From: Cytobacillus kochii | GTDB taxonomy: Bacteria > Bacillota > Bacilli > Bacillales > Cytobacillaceae | Assembly: GCF_020171845.1 (NCBI RefSeq) | Contig: NZ_JAIVAM010000021.1 | Coordinates: 1 to 42,417 of the forward strand | Reading direction: 5' to 3' | DNA: 42,417 bases | Shown here: positions 35,653-42,417 of the stretch, one piece after another | Layout of the letters: every line of letters begins with the position of its first letter | How positions within the stretch are numbered: the stretch's first letter is position 1 | The notes under the pieces: generated by a model | The model's input: the letters and a program-made list of their open reading frames with translations, nothing else | The model's database searches: none | What the model was told of the DNA's origin: nothing | Made by a program: the position numbers and the translations under genes

Positions 35653-36243
35653 TTATTTAAAATCGTCTTGAAGATAAATCAGCACTTGCAAACCCTCTGA
35701 AAGTTCCATTAACTGTTTTTTACGATAGTGAGTAGTTGTTATCCATATAAATTTAGGTGGTTTTTCAAATACACCTAAATCAATTAACCTTTTATACTTT
35801 CGTATCTTTTCCCTATTCACAGACATTTTCTGAAGGTGATCAACTTCAATAATATGATAAGTATTAGCAACTTTGAATATTGCATCAGCAATAATTGATA
35901 TTTCATCTTTAACAATAAGCTTCACTTCATTTTTCCATGTAGTAGGACATCCATAGGAGATATAGACAGAATTCCTCATCAAATGGTGGATAATTTGATT
36001 AGTCTTTTTAAGTACTTTATTAGCTCCTACCCTTTGCCTACCTTCAGCATTGAGATAATATATATTCTCATTCAATCGAACCACATTGAGATAATCTGAT
36101 AAATCTTTCAATATCCTATTTGCATTCCTAGTTCCACCTAATCTATGGAGTTTCTGTAACTGGGAACGACTAAGAAACCCCAATTTCTTTAAACTCAAGA
36201 GTATGTTCTCTTGTCTTTGTTCCTTTGATATTGTTGCTAACAT
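35653..36243 (-). CDS. Replication-relaxation family protein
   Basis: A protein of 196 aa. The N-terminal winged helix (ILLSLKKLGFLSRSQLQKLH, then RNANRILKDLSDYL) and the central stretch YYLNAEGRQRVGANKVL match the replication-relaxation (Replic_Relax) family found on plasmids, ICEs and Bacillus prophages next to FtsK-like ATPases. The C-terminal part (IADAIFKVANTYHIIEVDHL) has a nuclease-like pattern of charged residues, but activity is unproven. The start is taken at ATG 36,243, where AAAGG lies nine bases upstream; this gives a 74-base overlap with the FtsK-like gene and implies coupling. Confidence 0.75.
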   Translation of the reverse strand: MLATISKEQRQENILLSLKKLGFLSRSQLQKLHRLGGTRNANRILKDLSDYLNVVRLNENIYYLNAEGRQRVGANKVLKKTNQIIHHLMRNSVYISYGCPTTWKNEVKLIVKDEISIIADAIFKVANTYHIIEVDHLQKMSVNREKIRKYKRLIDLGVFEKPPKFIWITTTHYRKKQLMELSEGLQVLIYLQDDFK

Positions 36244-37504
36244 AGTCATCATCCTTTCTCGCTCTAAAGGTGATATTCGGCTTGATTGTTTTATCGATAA
36301 ATTCATTTGTAATATATGGAGTTTGAACAACATATCTTTCATCTGCCCAGTAAATAGCTCTACCTTGAATTCTAGGTAAACTCTCCGCCCCATCAGCATC
36401 TAAAACAGCTCTACTGGCTGCAGCAGTTCTTAATCTGAAACATACTTGTGCATTTACTGTTTGACGTACCTGTGAGCTTATAGCCTGATTAGACGGGTAT
36501 TGAGTACAATAGACAGTCCTAAATCCTGCACCTCTTCCTCTACGACATATATCCTCGATAAGCTCCTGACAGTCTTTATCATTTGAGATATCTGCAGCTT
36601 CATCAATTACAACAAAATAACGTTCAGGATAACCAGCTTCAGTTACATCCTCATATCCTTTTTTAAGTAAGAAATTAATACGATCATTCATCAAGGATTG
36701 AGCCTGTTTTAATATCTCTAAAGCTTCCTTTTTATCTTTTGCTAGCCCCTTAACTTGCTCCAACCTTTTGAATCGGTTAAATGCTAATCCTCCCTTAAGA
36801 TCAATAAGAAAGAAATTAACATTCTTTGTTTGGCGTGCTGTTAGAGTTGTGATGATATTCTTAAGGAACACTGTCTTTCCATACCCAGGACTACCAGCAA
36901 CAATAAGATTATATTCAGTTTCAAAATTATGCTTTATTAACTTCTCCCTCGTGATACCTACAGGAACTTCCCAACCACTAACCCTTTTAAACAATTCCTT
37001 ATCATAAAGAAATTTTTTCGTTAATGGCTCCGTCCACACTTTAAATTTAAGCATCCCATCAAATGAAAGCTCTATATCCTTTATCTGCTCTTTATTTTTC
37101 TGAAGTATTTCTCTAATTTGAAGGATTGGATTAGTTTTAAGGTTAATGTTTTTAATATCACTGAGATTGATATCTGGTAACTTAGTCTTTGCGTTAATAC
37201 CATCTTGAAAATGATCCAATTTTAGTTGAAAATCATTAACTGACAATCCTTGTGGAAGTTGAAACACGTACTCTACATAGTTTTCTTTGACCGTTCTTCT
37301 ATGAATACGTATCTTTCTTCCATCTTTTGATACAAGACCTGCATTATCAGCAATGCGGACAAACTTCTGAGTATCGTTCCCTCCCATCCCCATCTTGTAT
37401 AAATAAGAAGCTCCCACTACTCCACCAACGAGTGCTGAAGAAATGACTTCTGCTATCACATGTAGCACCACCCTTCCCTTTGCATATTCGTAGAATAGTC
37501 CCAT
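36170..37504 (-). CDS. FtsK/SpoIIIE-type ATPase (ConQ-like)
   Basis: A DNA-translocase or coupling-protein ATPase of up to 444 aa. There is one transmembrane segment near residues 12-35, a linker domain (50-190), then the P-loop GSPGYGKT (204-211), Walker B in YFVVIDEAAD and the downstream motif FRTVYCTQYPS. The form is that of ConQ of ICEBs1 and of FtsK-like proteins in several Bacillus phages. It probably moves or partitions element DNA together with the replication-relaxation protein. The start is unclear: the ATG at 37,504 lacks a ribosome site, whereas GTG codons at about residue 12 follow GGGAAGGG. Confidence 0.82.
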   Translation of the reverse strand: MGLFYEYAKGRVVLHVIAEVISSALVGGVVGASYLYKMGMGGNDTQKFVRIADNAGLVSKDGRKIRIHRRTVKENYVEYVFQLPQGLSVNDFQLKLDHFQDGINAKTKLPDINLSDIKNINLKTNPILQIREILQKNKEQIKDIELSFDGMLKFKVWTEPLTKKFLYDKELFKRVSGWEVPVGITREKLIKHNFETEYNLIVAGSPGYGKTVFLKNIITTLTARQTKNVNFFLIDLKGGLAFNRFKRLEQVKGLAKDKKEALEILKQAQSLMNDRINFLLKKGYEDVTEAGYPERYFVVIDEAADISNDKDCQELIEDICRRGRGAGFRTVYCTQYPSNQAISSQVRQTVNAQVCFRLRTAAASRAVLDADGAESLPRIQGRAIYWADERYVVQTPYITNEFIDKTIKPNITFRARKDDDYVSNNIKGTKTREHTLEFKEIGVS

Positions 37505-37736
37505 GTAAAAGGAATATCGATAGTCTTCCTTGAATCATCGTTATGACAGGATTTAAACTATTCCTTTCATAATGCTAGCTCGGAATTTTAATTGGAATAA
37601 TCATCTGGAATAGTAAATTGTATGGGCGAATGATTTAAAAATGCACGTCTACATGAAATTTAATTTCCCTTTTTTTGAATTTCTATATCACGAAGGGTTA
37701 ATTAAGAATTCGTTGAATATAAATATAGGGTGATAA
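37505..37736. promoter_or_regulatory. Divergent promoter region with repeated half-sites
   Basis: This 230-bp gap separates the FtsK operon (minus) and an XRE gene (plus). ACTATTCC at 37,557-37,564 is the inverse of GGAATAGT at 37,607-37,614, and a third related site GGAATAAT lies at 37,594-37,601, 13 bases from the last. They are candidate operators of the XRE protein. Confidence 0.45.
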
Positions 37737-37961
37737 ATGATGTTAATTTGTAGAATTGAACAACTCATACAAAATAGTGGATTTAGAAAAAACTATATCG
37801 CAGAAAGGTTGGGGATAAGCGTTAGACAACTTAGAAAGTACGAGAAGCAAGAGAGTTTAATACCTATTGATAAGGCTTATTTATTAGCTAAAATGTTAAA
37901 TATTAAAGTCGATGACTTATATGAAATGGCGGAAGACAGAAAAAACGAAACCAAATTATAG
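37737..37961 (+). CDS. XRE-family regulator
   Basis: A single-domain helix-turn-helix protein of 74 aa: IEQLIQNSGFRKNYIAERLG, then ISVRQLRKYEKQESLIPIDK and AYLLAKMLNIKVDDLYEMAE. It is a Cro/CI-like repressor without a sensing domain. AGGGTGATAA lies directly before the two ATG codons. It is divergent from the FtsK-like operon and probably regulates it. A lipoprotein gene follows in the same direction 47 bases on. Confidence 0.82.
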   Translation: MMLICRIEQLIQNSGFRKNYIAERLGISVRQLRKYEKQESLIPIDKAYLLAKMLNIKVDDLYEMAEDRKNETKL

Positions 37962-38008
37962 TATAATTCGTATGTAATGCCTAAAAAGACAAAATTAGGG
38001 GGATGCAA

Positions 38009-38581
38009 ATGAAGAAAGTATTATTTTTAATGATTGGCATGGGGATGTTTTTAACTGCTTGTGGAAGTAACGAAGAGGCGGAACCTAAAAAAGAAAACGA
38101 ACCAATTCAAGCTGAAAAAGTAGTAGCAGAAGAAAACGAATCTAATTCAACATTTGAAAATGGTGTTCTTGAAACAGAAAAATATACACTATCAGTGGAA
38201 AAAACAGAAGTTATACAAAGCCCAATGGAAGATAAACCAGGATTATTTATTACTTTCAACTTAACCAATAAAACCCAAGATGAAGACATAGTTCCTGATG
38301 AAAGCCTTGGACAATTATTATTCCAACAAGAAAATGAAACTTCTCGTGTAGACTTGTTTAGTAATTACCACTTTTTAGATGCATTTGGAGAAGATACAGA
38401 GACTTATAACAAAATGGTTGATTTAAGTAATGCCAATGCAAATGCGTTGTTACCTGGAAAGAGCGTGGAATTTGTTCAAGCATATACATTAGATAATGAA
38501 GATAATGATGTTACATTTGTAGGCGTGGATGAAATCACACTAGAACCATTAGGTGATAAACAAACAATTAAAATCAAGTAG
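38009..38581 (+). CDS. DUF5067-like lipoprotein
   Basis: A prophage-borne lipoprotein of 190 aa. The signal MKKVLFLMIGMGMFLTACGS ends in the lipobox TAC with Cys18. A Glu/Lys-rich linker is followed by a beta-sandwich-like domain (KYTLSVEKTEVIQSP, GLFITFNLTNKTQDEDIVPD, LLPGKSVEFVQAYTL) that fits the DUF5067/DUF4352 immunoglobulin-like group. It would sit on the outside of the membrane of the lysogen, perhaps as a conversion gene. The ATG at 38,009 is six bases after GGGGG. Confidence 0.75.
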   Translation: MKKVLFLMIGMGMFLTACGSNEEAEPKKENEPIQAEKVVAEENESNSTFENGVLETEKYTLSVEKTEVIQSPMEDKPGLFITFNLTNKTQDEDIVPDESLGQLLFQQENETSRVDLFSNYHFLDAFGEDTETYNKMVDLSNANANALLPGKSVEFVQAYTLDNEDNDVTFVGVDEITLEPLGDKQTIKIK

Positions 38582-38591
38582 GTATTTTATT

Positions 38592-38858
38592 ATGAAAATA
38601 GTTATCGAAACACAACTTAATGTAGAAGGAAACCGCGGGTTAAGAAGAGGAGAATTTTATATTAAAGATAGTGAATTTAAAAAAGATGCAGATTGGTTCA
38701 TTTCAATAAAGGCTTATGAATGGATTCAGCAACAAATTGCCGAATATGGTGGTCGTAAAACTGAAATAACTAAAGTGAAATGGAACGAAGAACATGAAAT
38801 CACGGAGATTGTAAAGCAGATAAGACCCATTGATCCTGTGGATGATTTACCGTTTTAA
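38592..38858 (+). CDS. Small protein with SSB-like C-terminal tip
   Basis: A protein of 88 aa. The body (MKIVIETQLNVEGNRGLRRG, then KDADWFISIKAYEWIQQQIA) does not resemble a known OB-fold, and I do not recognise the family. The last residues, PIDPVDDLPF, are strikingly like the acidic tip of single-stranded DNA-binding proteins (DDDIPF), which docks replication and repair proteins. The start ATG at 38,592 has AAGTAGG nine bases upstream, 10 bases after the lipoprotein stop; the longer frame from 38,553 overlaps that gene. A terminator follows. Confidence 0.7.
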   Translation: MKIVIETQLNVEGNRGLRRGEFYIKDSEFKKDADWFISIKAYEWIQQQIAEYGGRKTEITKVKWNEEHEITEIVKQIRPIDPVDDLPF

Positions 38859-38877
38859 TTATAGTGGAAAATAATTA

Positions 38878-38900
38878 AACCCCTTTATATAGGGGTTTTA
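38878..38900. terminator. Bidirectional terminator between convergent genes
   Basis: The stem AACCCC/GGGGTT with the loop TTTATATA, T-rich on the plus side and flanked by AATT on the other. It lies between the convergent SSB-tip gene and the toxin gene. Confidence 0.7.
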
Positions 38901-39305
38901 TAATGCATTCTCATTTTTCACTTGTAATTCTAGGTATTTTACAGAAGTAACTTCATTTTCAAAACGGTACTTAGAGTATTCCGAAATTATCCTATTAACC
39001 TCCTCGGTAATAATTGGAGGTCTATTCTTATAAAGTGACTTATGTAATTCATCGAAGTTATCAATAGTATATAACTCGTCCATTTTTATAAAAGATGGAT
39101 TATCCAAAGGAGGATAAAACTTTTTTATCCTTAGATTTGATGGGAATAATAATTTTCTTTCTTTTCCTTTTGTTGAAGAAATATTCAAGAGGTCCAGGGT
39201 TTGATCTTTCTTGTCGATAACTAGAAAAGGTCTTTTTGAGAAGCAAGGGGCACCGTTAGCAAATGGTAATTTTAATACTAGTACATGGCCAACGATAATA
39301 TTCAT
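38898..39305 (-). CDS. PemK/MazF-like toxin
   Basis: A protein of 135 aa. The N-terminus GHVLVLKLPFANGAP, CFSKRPFLVI and the following LDLLNISSTKGKERKLLFPS match the barrel of PemK/MazF-type growth inhibitors, usually mRNA endonucleases. The C-terminal 40 residues are helical. It starts at ATG 39,305, one base overlapping the stop of the Panacea-domain gene (TGATG), so toxin translation is coupled to that of the antitoxin. The TTG before it is less likely. Activity is inferred from fold and pairing only. Confidence 0.68.
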   Translation of the reverse strand: MNIIVGHVLVLKLPFANGAPCFSKRPFLVIDKKDQTLDLLNISSTKGKERKLLFPSNLRIKKFYPPLDNPSFIKMDELYTIDNFDELHKSLYKNRPPIITEEVNRIISEYSKYRFENEVTSVKYLELQVKNENAL

Positions 39306-39967
39306 CAAGATATAATATATCCTTGCTCCTCATCATATGTGATGAAGTAAGATGAATCCGGACAATCTAAATTTTCTAGCATACTTACTATTTCATCAGT
39401 AAAAGTAACTTCCTCTGAATAATAATAAAAAGAAATTCCATTTATTACTTCGCATTCGTAATCCCCATTATCCTCGTATACTTCTAACATATCTCTGACC
39501 TTTTCAACATCTTTCAAGAATACCTCATTATATGGATTGACAATGTTCTTTTCCTTACTATATACCCCTGGAATCGGAGTCAAAGATTCGTAATATGGTA
39601 CTTTCCAACTTTCTAGTTCATGATTCAAATGAGAAAGTTCCTTTGCACTCATATCTCCGAAAATTTCAACGGTATTTTTTAATGTTTTTAATACTTCTTC
39701 GTTGTCACTAATTTCAAAATCTTGGGCTTCCTCAACTAACTCATAATAGGAATTTTTGTAATCCAATCTTACGCTATTTATTACTGTGCCATTTTCAAAA
39801 GCCCTCATTTCTTCCGAAAAAAGCACCTCTCCATATTTAGCTGCGTGTATTAGTTGTGAAAAAAACAATAATTTCTGTAATTTCATATTTCCATCAAAAG
39901 TGTTTTTTGGTTGATCATAACCTTGCTTAATAAACCATTTTGCTATTTCATGTGCACTGTTTGTCAT
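39305..39967 (-). CDS. Panacea (DUF4065)-domain antitoxin
   Basis: A protein of 220 aa. The N-terminal 150 residues carry the Panacea/DUF4065 (SocA/GepA-like) signature: AHEIAKWFIKQGYDQPKN, MKLQKLLFFSQLIHAAKYGE, EMRAFENGTVINSVRLDYKN and ELSHLNHELESWKVPY. Panacea domains neutralise a wide range of unrelated toxins. The acidic extension of about 70 aa (DYECEVINGISFYYYSEEVT to the end) is not part of the domain and may fit the partner. It precedes and is coupled to the PemK/MazF-like gene, giving a complete toxin-antitoxin operon. Start: ATG at 39,967 with GAGGGG seven bases upstream. Confidence 0.78.
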   Translation of the reverse strand: MTNSAHEIAKWFIKQGYDQPKNTFDGNMKLQKLLFFSQLIHAAKYGEVLFSEEMRAFENGTVINSVRLDYKNSYYELVEEAQDFEISDNEEVLKTLKNTVEIFGDMSAKELSHLNHELESWKVPYYESLTPIPGVYSKEKNIVNPYNEVFLKDVEKVRDMLEVYEDNGDYECEVINGISFYYYSEEVTFTDEIVSMLENLDCPDSSYFITYDEEQGYIIS

Positions 39968-40088
39968 TTAACATCCCCTCATTTTTTCTGAATATTTAGT
40001 AATATTAAATAACCTCATTACTATAATAGAACATTTTGTATAAATTTAACACCAAAATGATGAAAAATTATACATTAAGTATTAACAA

Positions 40089-40106
40089 ATAGGTATTTTT
40101 ACCTAT
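40089..40106. promoter_or_regulatory. Palindrome ahead of the SinI-like fragment
   Basis: ATAGGTA-TTTT-TACCTAT is a perfect 7-bp inverted repeat about 15 bases before the SinI-like frame and 120 bases upstream of the antitoxin start. It is a possible operator. Confidence 0.45.
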
Positions 40107-40122
40107 CTATATGAATTAATGA

Positions 40123-40251
40123 CGTGTAAAAGAACGATGTCTTATTCAACTGGACGAAGAATGGGTAAAGTTGATTATTGAGGCAAAGAAACTAGGTATA
40201 ACAATAGATGAAATAAGGATATTTTTTAATAGTAAAAAGCCCCTCAAATGA
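40123..40251 (+). pseudogene. SinI-type anti-repressor, start lost or frameshifted
   Basis: The plus-strand frame ending at TGA 40,251 reads QLDEEWVKLIIEAKKLGITI, then DEIRIFFNSKKPLK. This is the dimerisation helix pair of SinI/SinR-type anti-repressors (LDxEWVxLIxEAxxLGIxxxEIRxFL). There is no ATG, GTG or TTG in this frame: TGA at 40,120-40,122 precedes it, and the ATG at 40,119 is in another frame, as if one base had been inserted after it. It is either a recent pseudogene or uses an unusual start such as ATT. The stop lies within a terminator stem. Confidence 0.65.
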
Positions 40252-40262
40252 AGGGCTTCTTT
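40234..40262. terminator. Bidirectional terminator beside the amidase gene
   Basis: The stem AAGCCC/GGGCTT with the loop CTCAAATGAA, followed by CTTTTTATT on the plus strand and TTTTTAC on the minus strand. It serves the SinI-like fragment and the lysis operon. Confidence 0.8.
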
Positions 40263-40265
40263 TTA

Positions 40266-41159
40266 TTATTTACGTAACTTGTTAAGTAACTGTGTATTTT
40301 GTGGCCCTGTACCTTTGTAGTTTTTAATACCATGTTTAGCAGCGAGCTTTTTACGATTAGCCATGGACGAATCAACATTAATTGACTTCAAATAATCAAC
40401 CACGCTGGTTGTCTTCATATCGCCCTTTTTGGTAGGCTTACTTGTTTGAGTTGCACCTTTTTTCTTCATTTTATCAAGCAATGTTAAATTTTGTGCTGGT
40501 GTACCTGAATAATTCTTGATACCGTGCTGAGAAGCAAGCTTCTTTCGATTGCTGAATGAAGAATCAATACCTTTAGACTTCAAGTAATCTACAATGCTAT
40601 TTGAATCCTTCGCTGCAGGCTTAGAATTAGATGAACTGCCAGAACTTCCAAAGTTCTCTTTTTCCTGTACACCCTCAACTTTGTTAAGGAAATCTGACCA
40701 TGTAATTCCTTTATATCCAGCTCGCAATTGTGCAGGACAATCCTTGTTATACCAGTCTCTATGCTGCTTAACTCTGCTTATGTCAAGGTTATACTTGTCC
40801 AATAAATGTCTAACTAATGCTGCCCCATTATCAATTGTCTTAGCATAATCCCCATCACTATTTATACATAATTCCACATGAATAGATTCAGTATTACCTG
40901 GTCCTCTTCCATCTGATGCAGCCCAACATTCAATATCATCATCAAATGATTGGATAATAACTTTATCATCAACTTGATACTGCCAACTAGCATCACGAGA
41001 ATTTAAATTGGATTGTAAATTAGCATGAGCTTGTGCATCTGCTCCTGGACTTGTGTTGCCCGTTTGGTGGACTGTTACATATTTCTTTTTATTTCTTTTA
41101 CCAAATGACTTCTTATTGATTACCTCTTGAGAAACTAATTGTTTTTTAATTTTGACCAT
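40266..41159 (-). CDS. Phage endolysin, N-acetylmuramoyl-L-alanine amidase
   Basis: A protein of 297 aa. The N-terminal Amidase_2 domain (about 25-165) has the zinc ligands in YVTVHQTGNTS, in VKQHRDWYNKDCP and nearby, and cleaves the amide between MurNAc and L-Ala. A Ser-rich linker follows. The C-terminus has two copies of a 45-residue wall-binding repeat (Amidase02_C): DYLKSKGIDSSFSNRKKLAS and DYLKSINVDSSMANRKKLAA, each ending GIKNY and a QN-LL motif. There is no signal peptide, so release depends on the holin next to it. The ATG at 41,159 has AGGAG eight bases before. Confidence 0.9.
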   Translation of the reverse strand: MVKIKKQLVSQEVINKKSFGKRNKKKYVTVHQTGNTSPGADAQAHANLQSNLNSRDASWQYQVDDKVIIQSFDDDIECWAASDGRGPGNTESIHVELCINSDGDYAKTIDNGAALVRHLLDKYNLDISRVKQHRDWYNKDCPAQLRAGYKGITWSDFLNKVEGVQEKENFGSSGSSSNSKPAAKDSNSIVDYLKSKGIDSSFSNRKKLASQHGIKNYSGTPAQNLTLLDKMKKKGATQTSKPTKKGDMKTTSVVDYLKSINVDSSMANRKKLAAKHGIKNYKGTGPQNTQLLNKLRK

Positions 41160-41179
41160 CTTTACCACTCCTTTTTTTA

Positions 41180-41209
41180 ATAAAAAAGACTGCCCTTGTG
41201 GACAGCCTT
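41180..41209 (-). terminator. Hairpin between holin and amidase genes
   Basis: The stem AAGGCTGTCC/GGGCAGTCTT (with G-U pairs) and the loop ACAA, followed by TTTTTTATT on the minus strand. It lies right after the holin stop, so amidase transcription would need read-through. Confidence 0.7.
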
Positions 41210-41447
41210 AAAATTTATCTGCTCTTTTAAGCCAAGCTTTTTGTTGTTTAGCCTTTTCTGTAAAACCATAATGATTTTTATAAATGGTATATAGATTTAC
41301 ACCAAGGAAAATACCAGCTGATAAAACTACACCAAATGCACTTATACTCGCATCTGTTAGCCACTGAAATTCAATGTTCAATGTACCTAGAAACAGCATA
41401 ATCGCTGATAAAAAACCTACTATTTGTTTAACTACATCATTAATCAT
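41208..41447 (-). CDS. Phage holin (SPP1/BhlB type)
   Basis: A protein of 79 aa with two transmembrane segments (VKQIVGFLSAIMLFLGTLNI and ISAFGVVLSAGIFLGVNLYT) and the basic tail typical of the SPP1 holin family (YKNHYGFTEKAKQQKAWLKR). It permeabilises the membrane at the end of the lytic cycle so that the amidase reaches the wall. Its start overlaps the XhlA-like stop by four bases (ATGA), which implies translational coupling. Confidence 0.9.
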   Translation of the reverse strand: MINDVVKQIVGFLSAIMLFLGTLNIEFQWLTDASISAFGVVLSAGIFLGVNLYTIYKNHYGFTEKAKQQKAWLKRADKF

Positions 41448-41713
41448 TTTTTCATACCACCCTTTACGGAAATTTCAAGACCATGAACTCTTTTATCTAA
41501 CACGTTAATTCTTTGATGAATATCTTTACGATCTTCGTCGCCTTCCTTCATCTGCTCACGAAATTCATCAATTGATTTCTGTAAATTTTCTATCGCATTA
41601 CTCAAAGGGTTAATAATTATTCCTTTGAAAAGGACAGAGACACCTCCAAAAAGTATGCCGAGAATACCTAATAGAGATGCCCACTCCTGTAATGTTAATC
41701 CAATGATTGTCAA
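41444..41713 (-). CDS. XhlA/BhlA-like lysis accessory protein
   Basis: A protein of 89 aa with one transmembrane segment (LLGILGILFGGVSVLFKGII) and a long charged helix (AIENLQKSIDEFREQMKEGD, then KDIHQRINVLDKRVHGLE). It acts with the holin in PBSX-like lysis modules. The TTG at 41,713 is chosen as start because AAAGGAGG lies eight bases before it; the ATG twelve codons earlier overlaps that ribosome site. In the family the transmembrane segment may lie at either end, so the assignment is by size, pairing and coiled-coil. Confidence 0.72.
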   Translation of the reverse strand: MTIIGLTLQEWASLLGILGILFGGVSVLFKGIIINPLSNAIENLQKSIDEFREQMKEGDEDRKDIHQRINVLDKRVHGLEISVKGGMKK

Positions 41714-41748
41714 TTCGGTTTCCTCCTTTATGTCAAAATAAAAAGACA

Positions 41749-41874
41749 TTATTTAAATGTCTTTTTAAATTTTATATCAGTTGCTTTTAGAGTCCCTGTT
41801 GTTATTATCATGTTTACCCCTAGTGACTCATTAGACTTTAAATCAATTAGTTTAGAGTCTGACGATGTTTTCAT
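41749..41874 (-). CDS. Small phage protein, 41 aa
   Basis: The ATG at 41,874 follows GGAGGTGAATATA and opens 41 codons (MKTSSDSKLIDLKSNESLGV, then NMIITTGTLKATDIKFKK). It lies where Bacillus prophages encode XkdX-like micro-proteins, between tail genes and the lysis module, but the sequence does not show the XkdX motif. The stop lies in a terminator-like hairpin (AAAAAGACA/TGTCTTTTT, 41,740-41,766). Function unknown. Confidence 0.6.
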   Translation of the reverse strand: MKTSSDSKLIDLKSNESLGVNMIITTGTLKATDIKFKKTFK

Positions 41875-41899
41875 TATATTCACCTCCTAGAGCACAAAA

Positions 41900-41925
41900 T
41901 AAAAAAGCCCTATTTGGACTTGATT
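41900..41925 (-). terminator. Terminator after the 91-aa tail-region gene
   Basis: The stem AAGTCC/GGGCTT (one G-U pair) with the loop AAATA, then TTTTTTATTTT on the minus strand, immediately after the stop codon. Confidence 0.75.
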
Positions 41926-42200
41926 TATAATTGCGACCTTAATCTATTTAACTCTTCTTCAAGTTCTTTAATCCGTCTTTCTTCCTCTGTTAATTCTGGT
42001 ACATCAATAACCTCTCCATCTTTTACTATTAGCTCCGGCTTTCCATCTGTGATAACTACTTTACATTTATACAATTGATGTTCCATATAGTCCTCGATTT
42101 GAAAAAAGAAAGGATAAGGTTCTTTAGCTACTATGTTAGCACCACAGTAAGTTTTAGTAACATTGCCTTCATTATCTGTATCTAAAAATGCCTGTAACAT
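41925..42200 (-). CDS. Phage tail-region protein of unknown function
   Basis: A protein of 91 aa. The N-terminus (MLQAFLDTDNEGNVTKTYCG) and the middle (YKCKVVITDGKPELIVKDGE) resemble short accessory proteins encoded after tail-fibre genes. The C-terminal 25 residues form an acidic coiled coil (LTEEERRIKELEEELNRLRS). The ATG at 42,200 follows GGGTGATAAT; an in-frame GTG four codons earlier is embedded in that ribosome site. It starts four bases after the tail-fibre stop codon. Confidence 0.65.
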   Translation of the reverse strand: MLQAFLDTDNEGNVTKTYCGANIVAKEPYPFFFQIEDYMEHQLYKCKVVITDGKPELIVKDGEVIDVPELTEEERRIKELEEELNRLRSQL

Positions 42201-42204
42201 ATTA

Positions 42205-42417
42205 TCACCCACTTATTGTTTTGATTGTATACCTCATATATGTTGGGACACCTGAAGCATAACTATTAAATTTAAGGTAAACACCTATATTTCTAAAAGT
42301 TGGACGCCCTAGATCAATTGTTATAGTTTGAAAAGTGGAATCATCTACGTTGTTATAAGGAAATCCTAAAGTAGCATTCACCTTTACAGTTTCTCCTGAA
42401 TCCATATTAACCAAATC
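42205..42417 (-). CDS. Phage tail-fibre or baseplate protein, C-terminal fragment
   Basis: The last 70 residues of a gene that enters from the right edge. They are beta-rich with many Thr, Asn and Tyr (VKVNATLGFPYNNVDDSTFQ, then IDLGRPTFRNIGVYLKFNSY) and without cysteine. Position before the lysis module suggests a distal tail or receptor-binding protein, but the fragment is too short for a family call. Confidence 0.55.
   Translation of the reverse strand, partial: DLVNMDSGETVKVNATLGFPYNNVDDSTFQTITIDLGRPTFRNIGVYLKFNSYASGVPTYMRYTIKTISG

Overview
The window is low-GC DNA from a spore-forming member of the Bacillaceae. It resembles the Oceanobacillus/Virgibacillus/Lentibacillus group, but I cannot name a genus. 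The evidence is Firmicute-type Shine-Dalgarno sites with frequent TTG and GTG starts, a preQ1-I and an M-box riboswitch of Bacillus type, a sigma-B-like promoter, a BclA-like spore-surface collagen protein and Bacillus-type phage genes. No rRNA, tRNA or CRISPR array was seen.

Positions 1-16.7 kb are chromosomal backbone, mostly on the minus strand. They begin with one end of an IS3-type element. Next come a general-stress SDR, an HxlR regulator relic, a queF-yhhQ queuosine-precursor salvage operon behind a preQ1-I riboswitch and attenuator, and a MerR regulator with two tandem CNNM/CorC-type transporters. An 860-bp nested tandem repeat array follows, then mgtE behind an M-box. The stretch ends with an aldehyde dehydrogenase, a DUF3231 protein, murF, a Nudix hydrolase, a TetR-MFS pair sharing one operator, and a hexapeptide acyltransferase.

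Positions 16.9-24.7 kb hold an aromatic-ring degradation cluster, all on the minus strand. It encodes a Rieske dioxygenase (alpha, beta, ferredoxin), a cis-dihydrodiol dehydrogenase, a PucR/CdaR-type regulator, an MhpB-like extradiol dioxygenase, a C-C hydrolase and a hydratase. Together they would oxidise an aromatic ring to a dihydrodiol, then a catechol, cleave it meta and hydrolyse the product. A dedicated ferredoxin reductase and the final aldolase/dehydrogenase are absent. A cloverleaf-type interspersed repeat and a strong internal terminator lie inside the cluster.

Positions 25-29.3 kb carry a 54-aa membrane protein, two lipoproteins, a GXT collagen-like protein and a zinc-ribbon protein. 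Positions 29.3-34.4 kb are a graveyard of mobile DNA: a decayed phage zinc-ribbon gene, a DUF4177 gene fused in frame to a 5'-truncated IS150-type transposase, an orphan sulfotransferase, fragments of a phage tail protein and LysM lysin, and a broken tyrosine integrase.

At 34,431-34,453 is a short copy of what looks like the 3' end of groEL, followed on the minus strand by a terminator. It is a likely attachment site. From there to the right edge runs one end of a better-preserved prophage. It contains an excisionase-like protein, XRE regulators, a small membrane protein, a replication-relaxation protein, an FtsK/ConQ-like ATPase, a lipoprotein, a small protein ending in an SSB-like acidic tip, a Panacea-type antitoxin with a PemK/MazF-like toxin, a SinI-like fragment, and the lysis module (amidase, holin, XhlA-like) leading into tail genes.
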